Source of the DNA: Sediminicoccus rosea
GTDB taxonomy: Bacteria; Pseudomonadota; Alphaproteobacteria; Acetobacterales; Acetobacteraceae
Direction of reading: 5' to 3'
Assembly: GCF_033547095.1 (NCBI RefSeq)
Contig: NZ_CP137852.1
Span: forward strand, 3,993,001-4,057,000
DNA: 64,000 nucleotides
Of the stretch, positions 29,411 through 37,535 are shown in pieces. The translations under genes were made by a program, and so were the position numbers. Each line of letters starts with the position of its first letter. The stretch's first letter is position 1. The notes under the pieces were generated by a model. It was not told the DNA's origin. It made no database searches and saw only the letters and a list, made by a program, of their open reading frames with translations.

Positions 29411-29671
29411 CCCTCAGGCGCCGGGCGCGGCCTCCGGCCGCTTGGCTTCGCCGCGCCGCGCGCGCGCTGGGCCATGCGCCCGGTTGGGCGGCGCCGGCCG
29501 CATTGCGGCCGGAAGGGCTTGGAAGCGCCCTCGGACGCCGGGCGCGGCCTCCGGCCGCTTGGCTTCGCCGCGCCGCGCGCGCTGCGCCATGCGCCCGGTT
29601 GGGCGGCGCCGGCCGCATTGCGGCCGGAAGGCCTTGGGAGCGCCCTCAGGCGCCGGCCGCATTGCGGCCGG
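29411..29671. repeat. Tandem 117-bp GC-rich repeat containing a perfect palindrome
   Basis: Two full units begin at 29411 and 29528 (spacing 117), and a third, internally deleted unit begins at 29643. Each contains the palindrome CCGGCCGC-ATT-GCGGCCGG, at 29494-29512, 29609-29627 and 29653-29671. The block fills the gap between the convergent DUF1491 and TctC genes. It resembles a REP/intergenic repeat element. Reading frames across it give low-complexity Arg/Pro/Ala sequence and are not genes. Confidence 0.85.
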
Positions 29672-29693
29672 ATGATTTGTCGAGGTCGAGGCC

Positions 29694-30656
29694 TCAATCC
29701 GGGCGGATGTCGTTCTCGCGGATTACCCGGCCCCAGACATCGATCTGGCGGTCAAGGAAGGCGCCGAATGCCGCGCCCCCCTCGTTGCGCAGCTCGATTC
29801 CCATGATGGTGGTCAGCCGCTCGCGCACCTCCGGCACTTCGGTCGCGCGGCGGGCGGCGGCCTCCATGCGGGCCAGCACGGCGGGCGGCGTGCCGGCGGG
29901 CGCCAGGATGCCCCAGAAGGCCTCAGCCTCCACGCCGGGCAGCCCCGCCTCGGCCATGGTCGGCACATCGGGCAGGCTCGCGCGGCGGCGCGGGCCCAGC
30001 ACGGCCAGCGGCCGCAGCACGCCCTGGCGCAGATGCTCGACGAAGATCGTGCCCGTGGCCGCCACCAGATCCGTCTCGCCCGCCATGGCCGAGGTGGCGA
30101 GCGGCCCGCCGCCGCGATAGGGCACATGCGTCAGCTGGATGCCGGCCGCGCGCTGCGCCAGCACCATGCCGAGATGCGCGAGCGAACCATTGCCGATGGT
30201 GCCGTAGGTGATGGCATCCGGCCGCGCGCGCGCGGCCGCGACCACCTCGGCCATGTTCTGCCAGGGGCGGGTGCGGTGCGTCAGCAGCATGTTGGGCGCG
30301 GTGCCGAGCAGCAGCACCGGCGCCAAATCCCGCCGCGTGTCGAAGCCCATATTGGGAAGCAGCGCCGGGTTGGTCGCATGCGTGTCGAAGACCAGCACGA
30401 AGGTCTGCCCGTCGGGCGCGGCGCGCGCCACTTGCGCCGTGCCGAGCGAGCCCGAGGCGCCGCCGCGATTCTCGACGATCACGGGCACGCCCAGCTCGGC
30501 CGAGATCGGCTGCTGCAGCAGGCGCGAGACGGTGTCCACGCTGCCGCCCGGCGGGAAGGGTGCCACGATGCGGACCGGGCCATTGGGCCAGGCCGGCTGG
30601 GCGATGGCGGGGGTGGCGAGCAGCGGCAGGGCGCCAAGGGCGCGGCGGGTCAGCAT
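29694..30656 (-). CDS. TctC/Bug-type periplasmic solute-binding protein
   Basis: A 320-residue protein of the tripartite tricarboxylate transporter receptor family. The leader MLTRRALGALPLLATPAIAQ is an export signal. Family motifs are the first binding loop PFPPGGSVDTVSR, VIVENRGGASGSLG, and the THVPYRGGGP loop. Such proteins bind carboxylates or amides between two lobes in the periplasm and normally hand them to TctA/TctB membrane proteins, which are not present here. It ends just after the tandem repeat block; upstream is a small hypothetical gene in the same direction. Confidence 0.92.
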   Translation of the reverse strand: MLTRRALGALPLLATPAIAQPAWPNGPVRIVAPFPPGGSVDTVSRLLQQPISAELGVPVIVENRGGASGSLGTAQVARAAPDGQTFVLVFDTHATNPALLPNMGFDTRRDLAPVLLLGTAPNMLLTHRTRPWQNMAEVVAAARARPDAITYGTIGNGSLAHLGMVLAQRAAGIQLTHVPYRGGGPLATSAMAGETDLVAATGTIFVEHLRQGVLRPLAVLGPRRRASLPDVPTMAEAGLPGVEAEAFWGILAPAGTPPAVLARMEAAARRATEVPEVRERLTTIMGIELRNEGGAAFGAFLDRQIDVWGRVIRENDIRPD

Positions 30657-30738
30657 GGGTTTTCCTCCGGAGTTTTCGCGCGTTTAGCGCGAAGCCATGT
30701 CGCATGGCCAGCATTCGCGCGCAGCGCAGCAGCTTGTC

Positions 30739-31101
30739 TCAGCTGGCCAACGGATGGCCGCTCATGAGGGCCGGGCCATCGTCAGGCTTGAGACGACGCC
30801 CGATCTTGCACAGGACGCTCCGGCTTCCCGGCACCGCCTCCAGCGGCTCCTGCCGCGCGTCCACCGCGCTGGCTACCGCAATGAGGAAGGGCTCGCCGCG
30901 TTGTTGCAGGGCAAGGGGCTCGGCACCGTCATGCTCCATGAAATGGACGGGGATTCTCCGCACACCGTCAGCCGCACGCCGGATCTGATCCCCCCAGGTG
31001 ACCGGTACGGTGGTGACTTCGCGCCCGGCAGAGCTGAGGGCCGCCTTCCACGAGCGCCGTCCGGTAAATCTGAGGCCGAAGCCATCCACATCATGCGCCA
31101 T
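30739..31101 (-). CDS. Hypothetical protein between two TctC genes
   Basis: A 120-residue candidate protein I do not recognise. It begins MAHDVDGFGLRFTGRRSWKA and has no signal peptide or membrane segment. Support for coding is a GGAG six bases before the ATG at 31101, a balanced composition (not the Arg/Pro/Ala bias of shadow frames) and mostly GC-rich third positions, although more AT-ending codons are used than in its neighbours. An overlapping open frame on the + strand has shadow-like composition. Recent acquisition or low expression could explain the codon use. Confidence 0.5.
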   Translation of the reverse strand: MAHDVDGFGLRFTGRRSWKAALSSAGREVTTVPVTWGDQIRRAADGVRRIPVHFMEHDGAEPLALQQRGEPFLIAVASAVDARQEPLEAVPGSRSVLCKIGRRLKPDDGPALMSGHPLAS

Positions 31102-31171
31102 GGGCAACTCCAAATTGGGGGCCTCGGCGTGTCGTGGCCATGGCGAAGCTGGAGCCCCAGCGGAGGCTTGC

Positions 31172-32137
31172 CTACCGCGCCGGCGCCGCCGCCCGCGCCA
31201 TCACGCCCCGCCAGCGCTCGGTCTCGGCCTGGATATGGGCGCGGAATTCCAGCGGCGAGGAGCCGATGGGCGGCGCGCCCATCTCCGAGATGCGGCGCGC
31301 CACATTGAGCTCGGCCAGCGCCGCTGTCGCGGCCAGGTGATAGGCGCGGATCGCCTCCTCCGGCACGCCCGAGGGCGTCAGCAGCCCGTACCAGCCGCCG
31401 GCCGAGAAGCCGCGGAAGCCCTGTTCGGCGAGCGTCGGTACATCGGGCATCAGCGGCGCACGGGTGAGGCTCGTCACACCCAGCGCCCGCAGCGTCCCCG
31501 CCTGCACATGGGGCGCGACGAGGACGAGGTTCTCGATGGTGAAGGGGAATTCGCCCGCGATCACCGCCAGCACGGCCGGTGCGCTGCCCTGGTAATGCAC
31601 GGGCGCCGCGGGGAAGCCCGCCGCCTGGCGGAACGCCTCCTGCGCCAGCAATTGGGGCGATCCGACGCCGGGCGTGGGGTACAGCACCTCCCGGCCCTCA
31701 CGCTTCAGGGCGGCGACCAGGCCGGGCACGTCCCGATGGGGCGAGGCCTGGCGCACCACCAGAACCAGCGGCGTCGCGTTCAGCAGGGTGATGGGGATGA
31801 GGTCCGTCAGCGGGTCATAACCGAGATTGGGCTCGGTGATGGGCGAGACGGCAAGCGGCCCCGTGCTGCCCACCAGGATCACATGCGCATCGCCGCGCGC
31901 GCGGGCCGCCATGGCGGTGCCGACATTGCCGCCGGCGCCCGGCCGGTTCTCCACGATGATCGGCTGCCCCAGGCGTTGGCCCATGGGCTCGGCCAGCAGC
32001 CGCGCCAGCTGGTCCAGGATGCCGGCGGGCGCGAAGGGCACGATCATCCGGATCGGCCGCTGCGGCGCCCAGCTTTGGGCGCGCGCCAGCGAGGGCGCGG
32101 CCAGACCACCGGCCAGCAAGGCGCGGCGGCGCATCAT
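31172..32137 (-). CDS. TctC/Bug-type solute-binding protein
   Basis: A 321-residue periplasmic receptor. The leader is MMRRRALLAGGLAAPSLARA with cleavage before QSW. The first binding loop reads PFAPAGILDQLAR, so the usual glycine pair is changed to Ala-Gly; IIVENRPGAGGNVG and HYQGSAPAV follow. The ATG at 32137 overlaps the stop of the upstream TauD-type dioxygenase (ATGA), so the two are translationally coupled. This suggests the receptor's ligand, or a product of it, is a dioxygenase substrate. The frame extends further upstream but would start inside the dioxygenase gene. Confidence 0.92.
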   Translation of the reverse strand: MMRRRALLAGGLAAPSLARAQSWAPQRPIRMIVPFAPAGILDQLARLLAEPMGQRLGQPIIVENRPGAGGNVGTAMAARARGDAHVILVGSTGPLAVSPITEPNLGYDPLTDLIPITLLNATPLVLVVRQASPHRDVPGLVAALKREGREVLYPTPGVGSPQLLAQEAFRQAAGFPAAPVHYQGSAPAVLAVIAGEFPFTIENLVLVAPHVQAGTLRALGVTSLTRAPLMPDVPTLAEQGFRGFSAGGWYGLLTPSGVPEEAIRAYHLAATAALAELNVARRISEMGAPPIGSSPLEFRAHIQAETERWRGVMARAAAPAR

Positions 32138-33183
32138 GCGGGTTCCAGCGTGAAGCGCAGCACCGTGTCCTTCACCACGATGCCGCCACGGTTCCCCACG
32201 CTGATGTCGCCATAGCGCTGCGCATAAACGGGTGGCAGCACCCGCGCCTCGCGCGGCGCAAGCCAGAGGCGCAGCAGATGGCGGCGCTTCTCGGGCTCGG
32301 GCCAATCCTCGAAATCGGTGCGGCTGTGCAGGATCTGGTGGTTGTGGATGAACTGCATGTCGCCCGGGCGGAATTCCATCTCGACCGACATCTCCGCAGC
32401 CAGCTCGTCCAGCCGGTCGATCGCGGCACTTTCATCGGCCGTGAGGCGCCGCGCCTCGGGGAAATTCGCCTGGGCGGAGCGGATATACTGACCCGAATAG
32501 ATGGTGCTCAGCTCGCCCTGGAACCAGTTGAAGACCGGGATTTCGAACCAGGGCAGCATGCCCGGCGGGATCTCGCCGCGCCGGTCCGTCGGCATCGGGT
32601 TGAACAGCGCGCGCCAGAGATCGGGCGTCTCGCGCATCATCCGGTCATGGATGGCGACGGAGGAGACGATGCGCGAACCGCCGCCGGATTTCGAGGTCTT
32701 CAGGCAGATCAGCCCCACGATGTCACAGGAATCCGTATGGAACTCCAATTCCTTGTTGGTCTGGTAGTAGCGGACCTTGGGGTTCTGGATGTCGAGGCCG
32801 AGATCCTTCACATGGCCCAGCAGATGCCCCTTGGCGTTCTGCGACCGGAAGCCGCCGAGATGCGCGCCGATGCCCAGATAGGCGATGGCGCTTTCCTCGA
32901 TGTCACGGCCCGCCACATCGAAGCCGCGCAGCAGCACGAAGCCGCGGCCGTGCTGGATGTCGTGCAGGATGCGCGTCAGGCGCGGCGCCAGCGTGGGAAG
33001 GCGGAAGGTCTCGGGCGTGATCTCGCCCATGGCGCGCCCGGAATTCAGGTGTTCCGCGACGGCGGCCTCGATCTCGGCCAGTTCGGCCGGGGTGAAGGTC
33101 TCCACCCAATCGGTGCGCCTTGCCATGTCCGCGCCCAGCCAGGCGGCCGGGCCGCCGATGGGCGCCGTCGGATACTCCATCAT
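32134..33183 (-). CDS. TauD/TfdA-family Fe(II)/2-oxoglutarate dioxygenase
   Basis: A 349-residue non-haem iron oxygenase. The HxD pair is H149 and D151 in EFHTDSCDIVG, and the distal iron ligand is probably H286 in HNHQILHSRTDFED; an arginine for 2-oxoglutarate follows near residue 300 (EKRRHLLRLWL). The family hydroxylates small organic acids such as taurine or 2,4-D, with 2-oxoglutarate as co-substrate; the substrate here is unknown. I chose MMEYPTAP (33183) over an upstream in-frame start because it has AGGA nearby and begins the conserved part. It is coupled to a TctC gene. Confidence 0.87.
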   Translation of the reverse strand: MMEYPTAPIGGPAAWLGADMARRTDWVETFTPAELAEIEAAVAEHLNSGRAMGEITPETFRLPTLAPRLTRILHDIQHGRGFVLLRGFDVAGRDIEESAIAYLGIGAHLGGFRSQNAKGHLLGHVKDLGLDIQNPKVRYYQTNKELEFHTDSCDIVGLICLKTSKSGGGSRIVSSVAIHDRMMRETPDLWRALFNPMPTDRRGEIPPGMLPWFEIPVFNWFQGELSTIYSGQYIRSAQANFPEARRLTADESAAIDRLDELAAEMSVEMEFRPGDMQFIHNHQILHSRTDFEDWPEPEKRRHLLRLWLAPREARVLPPVYAQRYGDISVGNRGGIVVKDTVLRFTLEPA

Positions 33184-33261
33184 GTCCTCCCCAGTGTTCG
33201 TTGGGGCGGAGCTTTCGCCAATTGTCCGGACCTGTCCAGCCAAATCCCACGGCGCCGGGCC

Positions 33262-33954
33262 TTACCCCGAGGCCAGCGCGAGCACCGCCCCATCGGCGCC
33301 GTGCACCAGGACGGCCACGCGCTCGCCCGTGCCGCGCGCCATCTGCTGGCGCAGCCCCCCGCCCGGCGGCAGCGGGACCCGCGCGATGCTCCGCACCACA
33401 TTCCCATAGGCGAGCCGACGCCCGCCATTCTCGCCGCTGCGGACATCCGTCTGATGCAGCGGGTCGAAGCCCAGCAGCCAGGCGGTGGCAGCGCCGGCGC
33501 CGATCTCCACGCGCACCTCGCTTCCGCTCGGCTCCAGCGCCAGCTCCACCCCCGAAGCGGCCGGCGCCGCGCGCAGTTCCGCCAGCACCGCGCTCCGGTC
33601 CGAGCCGACCGCGTCCCGCCGCCCCTGGATGACGAGTTGCGGCGTATAGACCTGCCCGTGATACCGCCCGTCGCGCAGCAGCGCGGCGTAGCGCCGCTGC
33701 CGCTCGGTCGCGGCCGGCAGCGAGAAGCGATCCTTCCAGCCGAGGCGGTCCCAGGTGGTGACGTGGAAGGAGAGCGCCAGCACATCCGGCCGCTCCCGGA
33801 TCAGCTCGATCAGCAGCGCATCCGCGGGCGGGCATGAACTGCAGGATTGCGAGGTGAAGAGCTCGGCCAGCACGGCATGCGTGCGCGCTTCGGCGGCGCG
33901 GCCGCGCAGGATGGCGGCGGCCGGCAGGGCAGAGAGGATCAGGCGGCGCTGCAT
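33262..33954 (-). CDS. DUF1223 (thioredoxin-like) exported protein
   Basis: A 230-residue protein. The segment VLAELFTSQSCSSCPPADALL is the signature of DUF1223, a thioredoxin-like fold with a CxxC (Cys-Ser-Ser-Cys). A leader (MQRRLILSALPAAAILRG..A) suggests export, so it may act in thiol chemistry in the periplasm. YTPQLVIQGRRDAVGSDR and the C-terminal half match the family. Function is not established. It lies between the TauD-type gene and a glutathione transferase gene, all on the minus strand. Confidence 0.87.
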   Translation of the reverse strand: MQRRLILSALPAAAILRGRAAEARTHAVLAELFTSQSCSSCPPADALLIELIRERPDVLALSFHVTTWDRLGWKDRFSLPAATERQRRYAALLRDGRYHGQVYTPQLVIQGRRDAVGSDRSAVLAELRAAPAASGVELALEPSGSEVRVEIGAGAATAWLLGFDPLHQTDVRSGENGGRRLAYGNVVRSIARVPLPPGGGLRQQMARGTGERVAVLVHGADGAVLALASG

Positions 33955-34014
33955 CGGGGCATTCTCCGGGAAGGGCGCTGCTTCCCCTTCGCCGAAGCGA
34001 GGCCCGCGGTTAGC

Positions 34015-34704
34015 TCACGCCTCCAGCGCCGGGACGGCACGCGCGAGGCCGCCATAGAGGTCGAGCAGCCGATCCCGCCACGCGAATACTGCGTCATCGG
34101 CCGCGAGCAGCGGGAGCGGGCTGACGATGCGCGCCCACATGAAGCTGCCAAAGACGATGTAGTCGGCATAATCGGGCGTGGCGCCGCCCAGGAAGGGCTG
34201 CTGCGTCAGCGTCCGCCGCAGCGGGCCGAGCGTCGCGCGGAACTCGGGCAGCCGCGCCTCCCGCCCCGCCGTCACCTGCGCGAGCGGCATGCCGAAGCGC
34301 TTCTCTCGGCTCTCGGTGAAATAGGCGGCCTCCTTCGGGCCCAGCAGCGGCACGATGTCGGAGACGATGAGCCGCGCCACCCCCGCCGTCAGCACCGTGT
34401 CGGTCCAGGCGGTGATGAAGCGATAGGTCTCGGGCGGCCCCTGGAAGAGCGCGGGCGCGTCCGGATAGCTCTGCTCCAGGTGCAGCGCGATGTCCCAGCT
34501 GTCGGTCAGCGTGGCGGCGCCATCCAGCAGGATGGGCACGCTCTTGCCGCCATGCGCGGCCAGGCGCTCATTCTCGGTGAAGCGCCAGGGGATGATCTCG
34601 GCCTCCAGCCCCTTATGCGCGAGGGCCATGCGGCTGCGCCAGCAGAAGGGGCTGAAGCGGCGGGCGGGATCGGTGCCGGTCAGTTCGAAGAGCTGGCGGG
34701 TCAT
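34015..34704 (-). CDS. Glutathione S-transferase family protein
   Basis: A 229-residue protein with an N-terminal thioredoxin-like GST domain (TDPARRFSPFCWRSRMALAHKG, GGKSVPILLDGAATLTDSWDIALHLE) and an all-helical C-terminal domain ending in VFAWRDRLLDLYGGLARA. The SPFCWR position is where the catalytic Ser or Cys lies in beta-etherase and similar branches. The ATG at 34704 gives the usual start. Substrate is not predictable. No signal peptide. Confidence 0.88.
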   Translation of the reverse strand: MTRQLFELTGTDPARRFSPFCWRSRMALAHKGLEAEIIPWRFTENERLAAHGGKSVPILLDGAATLTDSWDIALHLEQSYPDAPALFQGPPETYRFITAWTDTVLTAGVARLIVSDIVPLLGPKEAAYFTESREKRFGMPLAQVTAGREARLPEFRATLGPLRRTLTQQPFLGGATPDYADYIVFGSFMWARIVSPLPLLAADDAVFAWRDRLLDLYGGLARAVPALEA

Positions 34705-34764
34705 GCGGCGGTGCCTCCTGCGTTTGCCGCAGCCTGGGCGTATTCGGCCGCCCTGCAAACCCCA

Positions 34765-35133
34765 TCAGGCCCGGCGGGGCGGCTCGCGGCTCAAGCCCTT
34801 GAGCGCCAGGGCACGCTCGTATTCCGCCCAGCGCTCGGCATATTCGCGCCCCAGGCGGTGCAGCACCTCCCAGGAGTAGATGCCGCTGTCATGCAGGTCG
34901 TCGAAGGCGATGCGCACGGCATAGTGGCCCACGGGCTCGATCCGCATGATGCCCACATGCCGCCGCCCGGCGACGATCACCTTCTGCCCCGGCCCATGCC
35001 CCTGCACCTCGGCGGAAGGCGATTCGACGCGCAGATATTCGGCCGGCAGCGCGAAGCGGCTGCCATCGTCGAAGGCGATGTCGAGGATCTTTTCGGCCGA
35101 GCGGTAGCGCAGCTCGGTCACCTGGATCGCCAC
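34765..35133 (-). CDS. DUF971 family protein (gamma-butyrobetaine hydroxylase-like N-terminal domain)
   Basis: A 122-residue protein consisting of one DUF971 domain: LRYRSAEKILDIAFDDGS, FALPAEYLRVESPSAEVQGH and HDSGIYSWEVLHRLGREY. The same fold forms the N-terminal zinc-binding domain of eukaryotic gamma-butyrobetaine hydroxylase; bacterial single-domain forms are often near Fe-S or Mrp-type genes, but their role is unproven. It starts with GTG at 35133. It follows the Trm112-like gene by five bases, so both belong to one operon with the Lon-N gene. Confidence 0.85.
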   Translation of the reverse strand: MAIQVTELRYRSAEKILDIAFDDGSRFALPAEYLRVESPSAEVQGHGPGQKVIVAGRRHVGIMRIEPVGHYAVRIAFDDLHDSGIYSWEVLHRLGREYAERWAEYERALALKGLSREPPRRA

Positions 35134-35138
35134 GTGGC

Positions 35139-35333
35139 CTAATCCAGCTTGCGGGCCTGGTCGGGCAGCATGATGGGAATGCCGTCGCGCACCGGATAGG
35201 CGAGGCCCGCGGCATCGCTGACCAGCTCGCCCCGCTCGCGGTCATAACGCAGCGGCTGCTTGGTCACCGGGCAGACCAGGATTTCCAGCAATTGCGGGTC
35301 CAGGGCGGCGGGCGTGTTCGGTGCTTCGGTCAT
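35139..35333 (-). CDS. Trm112-family (UPF0434) protein
   Basis: A 64-residue protein with [21 protein letters not shown] and [19 protein letters not shown], the standard bacterial Trm112-like sequence. One CP motif is present; the second pair of the zinc ribbon in eukaryotic Trm112 is absent, as is usual in this branch. Trm112 proteins activate methyltransferases, but the bacterial partner is uncertain. It is tightly packed between Lon-N-domain and DUF971 genes (gaps of nine and five bases). Confidence 0.92.
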   Translation of the reverse strand: MTEAPNTPAALDPQLLEILVCPVTKQPLRYDRERGELVSDAAGLAYPVRDGIPIMLPDQARKLD

Positions 35334-35342
35334 GCGGAATGT

Positions 35343-36011
35343 CTAGCTCGGGCGCCCACCGGGCGGAAGCTCCCCACCGCCATGCGCGGCCATGCGCAGC
35401 AGCGCGACGAGGCTCTCGGCGCGGTCCGTCAGCGTCGGCGCCTCCAGGAGCGCCTGCTTCTCGGGCACGGCGAAGGGGCAGACCATGGCGAGCGTGGTGA
35501 CCAGGGCGGGGCCGGCCATCTCGGTGATCGCATCCCAGTTCGCCTCGATGCCCTTGGCCGCGAAATAGGGGCGCAGCGCCTCCAGGATCGCCTCGCGCGG
35601 GACATTGGCCGCGGCGGGCGGCTCGAAGTCATCGGCGAAGGGCGCGTAGTCCGCCCGCACGCGGCGGTAGCCGCGCCGCATGGCGATCTCCTCCGCCACG
35701 CGGAAGCGCGTCACGCCGGTCAGCGTGATGAGCAGGCGCCCATCCTCGGTCTCCGCGAAGGAGGAAAGGCGGCCCAGGCAGCCCACCTGGTAGATGCTGG
35801 TGCCGCGCTCGCCGCGCGGCTGCGAGGGATCGCCCTGGATCATGCCGAACATCCGCCCCTCGGCCAGGCTGTCCAGCGTCATCGCCAGGTACCGCGGCTC
35901 GAAGATGTTGAGCGGCAGCTTCCCACCCGGCAGCAGCAGCGCACCGGAGAGCGGGAAGATGGCGATCTCGGCCGGCAATTGCTCCGGGCCGGGCTGGAAG
36001 GGATCGTGCAT
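35343..36011 (-). CDS. LON N-terminal substrate-binding domain protein
   Basis: A 222-residue protein with the Lon N-terminal (PUA-like) domain only: IAIFPLSGALLLPGGKLPLN, IFEPRYLAMTLDSL, GCLGRLSSFAETEDGRLL and GVTRFRV. No AAA+ or protease domain follows. Stand-alone versions are common next to CnoX/YbbN in alphaproteobacteria, as here; they are thought to be substrate adaptors but this is unproven. I chose the ATG at 36011 (MHDPFQPG), two bases after the CnoX stop. Confidence 0.92.
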   Translation of the reverse strand: MHDPFQPGPEQLPAEIAIFPLSGALLLPGGKLPLNIFEPRYLAMTLDSLAEGRMFGMIQGDPSQPRGERGTSIYQVGCLGRLSSFAETEDGRLLITLTGVTRFRVAEEIAMRRGYRRVRADYAPFADDFEPPAAANVPREAILEALRPYFAAKGIEANWDAITEMAGPALVTTLAMVCPFAVPEKQALLEAPTLTDRAESLVALLRMAAHGGGELPPGGRPS

Positions 36012-36013
36012 GC

Positions 36014-36940
36014 TCAGCGGAACAGCAGGGCGGAGAGCCCGCGGCGCGCCTTGAGGGTGACGGGATCGGTCAGGCCCCAGGCCTCGAAGAACTTCAGCAG
36101 CTGCTTCTGCGCGGCCTTGTCGTTCCATTCGCGGTCGCGCTTGATGGCCTCCAGCAGGGTTTCGGCGGCCTCCTGCCGCTTCTCCATGCTGTTGAGCGCG
36201 ATGGCGAGCTCGATGCGCGCCTCGTGGTCATCCGGGTTGGCGGCGAGACGCTGCTCGAAGGCGCCGAGCTGCGACTGCGCGGCGCGGCCCGCCTCGGCCA
36301 GCTCGATCTGCGCGCGGACGGAGCTGATCTCGGGGTGCTCCTTCAGCTTGTCGCTCAGGCTGTCGAGCATCTCCTTCGCCTGGTCCTCCTCCTCGAGGGC
36401 GATCAGGCAGCGGGCCAGGCCGGCCAGCGCTTCGGCATTCTCGGGCTCCTGCTGGCCGAGCGCGGCGTAGATCTCGAGGGCGGCGGCGGCGTCGCCCGCC
36501 TCCAGCAACTGCTTCGCCTCGGCCAGGAGCTCGGCGGAGGGCATCTGCCCGCCGGCCATCTTCAGCAGGTTCTCGATGAACTTCTTCAGCTCGCCCTCGG
36601 GCAGCGCGCCCTGGAAGAGGTCGGCGATCTGGCCCTGCCAGAAGGCGGCGACGGTCGGCACCGACTGCAGCGGCAGGCCCATCTGCGTCAGCTGCTGGAC
36701 GAGCTGGCGGTTCTTGTCGATGTCGATCTTCACCAGCCGCACCCGGCCGCCAGCCGCGCGCACCACCTTTTCCAGCGCGGGCGTCAGCGCCTTGCAGGGG
36801 CCGCACCACGTCGCCCAGAAATCCACGAGGACGGGAACCTCGCGCGAGGCCTCCACGACATCCTTCATGAAGGTCCGCTGGTCCCCGTCCATCACGGGGT
36901 CCGGGCCGTTCGCTTTGCTGGGGTCGAGAATCACTTCCAT
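36014..36940 (-). CDS. cnoX: Chaperedoxin CnoX (YbbN): thioredoxin-TPR co-chaperone
   Basis: A 308-residue protein. The N-terminal thioredoxin domain (about 20-125) has an intact active site, WCGPC with C46 and C49. E. coli CnoX has a changed site (SQHC), so this version can probably still do redox chemistry. The rest (about 135-308) is built of TPR helices (ALEIYAALGQQEPENAEALA, RLAANPDDHEARIELAIALN). CnoX binds unfolding proteins during oxidative stress and passes them to DnaK or GroEL. It leads a tight operon with the Lon-N, Trm112-like and DUF971 genes. Confidence 0.93.
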   Translation of the reverse strand: MEVILDPSKANGPDPVMDGDQRTFMKDVVEASREVPVLVDFWATWCGPCKALTPALEKVVRAAGGRVRLVKIDIDKNRQLVQQLTQMGLPLQSVPTVAAFWQGQIADLFQGALPEGELKKFIENLLKMAGGQMPSAELLAEAKQLLEAGDAAAALEIYAALGQQEPENAEALAGLARCLIALEEEDQAKEMLDSLSDKLKEHPEISSVRAQIELAEAGRAAQSQLGAFEQRLAANPDDHEARIELAIALNSMEKRQEAAETLLEAIKRDREWNDKAAQKQLLKFFEAWGLTDPVTLKARRGLSALLFR

Positions 36941-37037
36941 GGGGATCGGTCCTGGCGAGGGCTACAGATGTTGCGGAGAGGGCATAAGACAAGCCAAGGA
37001 AAATGTCTCCCGGCACGGGACGGGGCGGTGGGCGCGG

Positions 37038-37535
37038 TCAGTCAGGCAGCCGCAGAACCTTCACCTCATGGCCAAGGCTGGAGAGGAAGGCCAGGAGATC
37101 CGCGGGTCGGATGCCGGTGGAAGCGGTGTTCGCCAGCGGATGGAACCAGGCGAGCCCCTCGCTTTCCGCCAGGGCAGCATCGAGCGCCACGCGCACCTCT
37201 CCCGGCCGGGCATTCACCAGGCCGAAGGGCGTGACGCTGCCGGGCTCCACGCCCAGCGTGGCGCGCAGCGCCGCGGCATCGGCCATGCTGACCTTGCCCC
37301 AGCCCGCCTCCCGCGCCAGCGCGTTGACCGAGACCCGCCGCGCCTCCTCCAGCACGGCGAGGCAGAATTGGCCGGTCTTCACCTCGCGCAGGAACAGGTT
37401 CTTGGAATGCGCGCCCGGCAATTCGCCGCGCAGCGCCTGGGATTCGGCAACGGTGAAGACTGCCGCGTGCTGCACCGTGCGCGTGGCGATCCCCGCCGCC
37501 GCGAGGCGGGCCAGCAGCCCTTCCGGCGTCTCCAT
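37038..37535 (-). CDS. YbaK/ProX-type aminoacyl-tRNA editing domain protein
   Basis: A 165-residue single-domain protein of the YbaK/ProX family, which hydrolyses mischarged Ala- or Cys-tRNA(Pro). Segments HAAVFTVAESQALRGELPGA, SKNLFLREVKTGQFCLAVL and VEPGSVTPFGLVN match ProX-type proteins. The METPEG start at 37535 shares one base with the stop of the upstream TctC gene (TGATG), so the two are likely translated together although their roles seem unrelated. The catalytic lysine is probably in HSKNLFL. Confidence 0.88.
   Translation of the reverse strand: METPEGLLARLAAAGIATRTVQHAAVFTVAESQALRGELPGAHSKNLFLREVKTGQFCLAVLEEARRVSVNALAREAGWGKVSMADAAALRATLGVEPGSVTPFGLVNARPGEVRVALDAALAESEGLAWFHPLANTASTGIRPADLLAFLSSLGHEVKVLRLPD

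Noticed and set aside
29411-29671. CRISPR array
   Set aside because: The repeat unit is 117 bp with almost no variable spacer and no cas gene is present.
29401-29697. Several short frames in the tandem repeat region
   Set aside because: They are translations of the 117-bp repeat with Arg/Pro/Ala/Gly bias and repeat the same peptide; no start signals.
30697-31308. A plus-strand frame of 203 codons between two TctC genes
   Set aside because: Its C-terminal third is antisense to a TctC gene and has shadow composition. The minus-strand frame at 30739-31101 has a better ribosome-binding site and composition.
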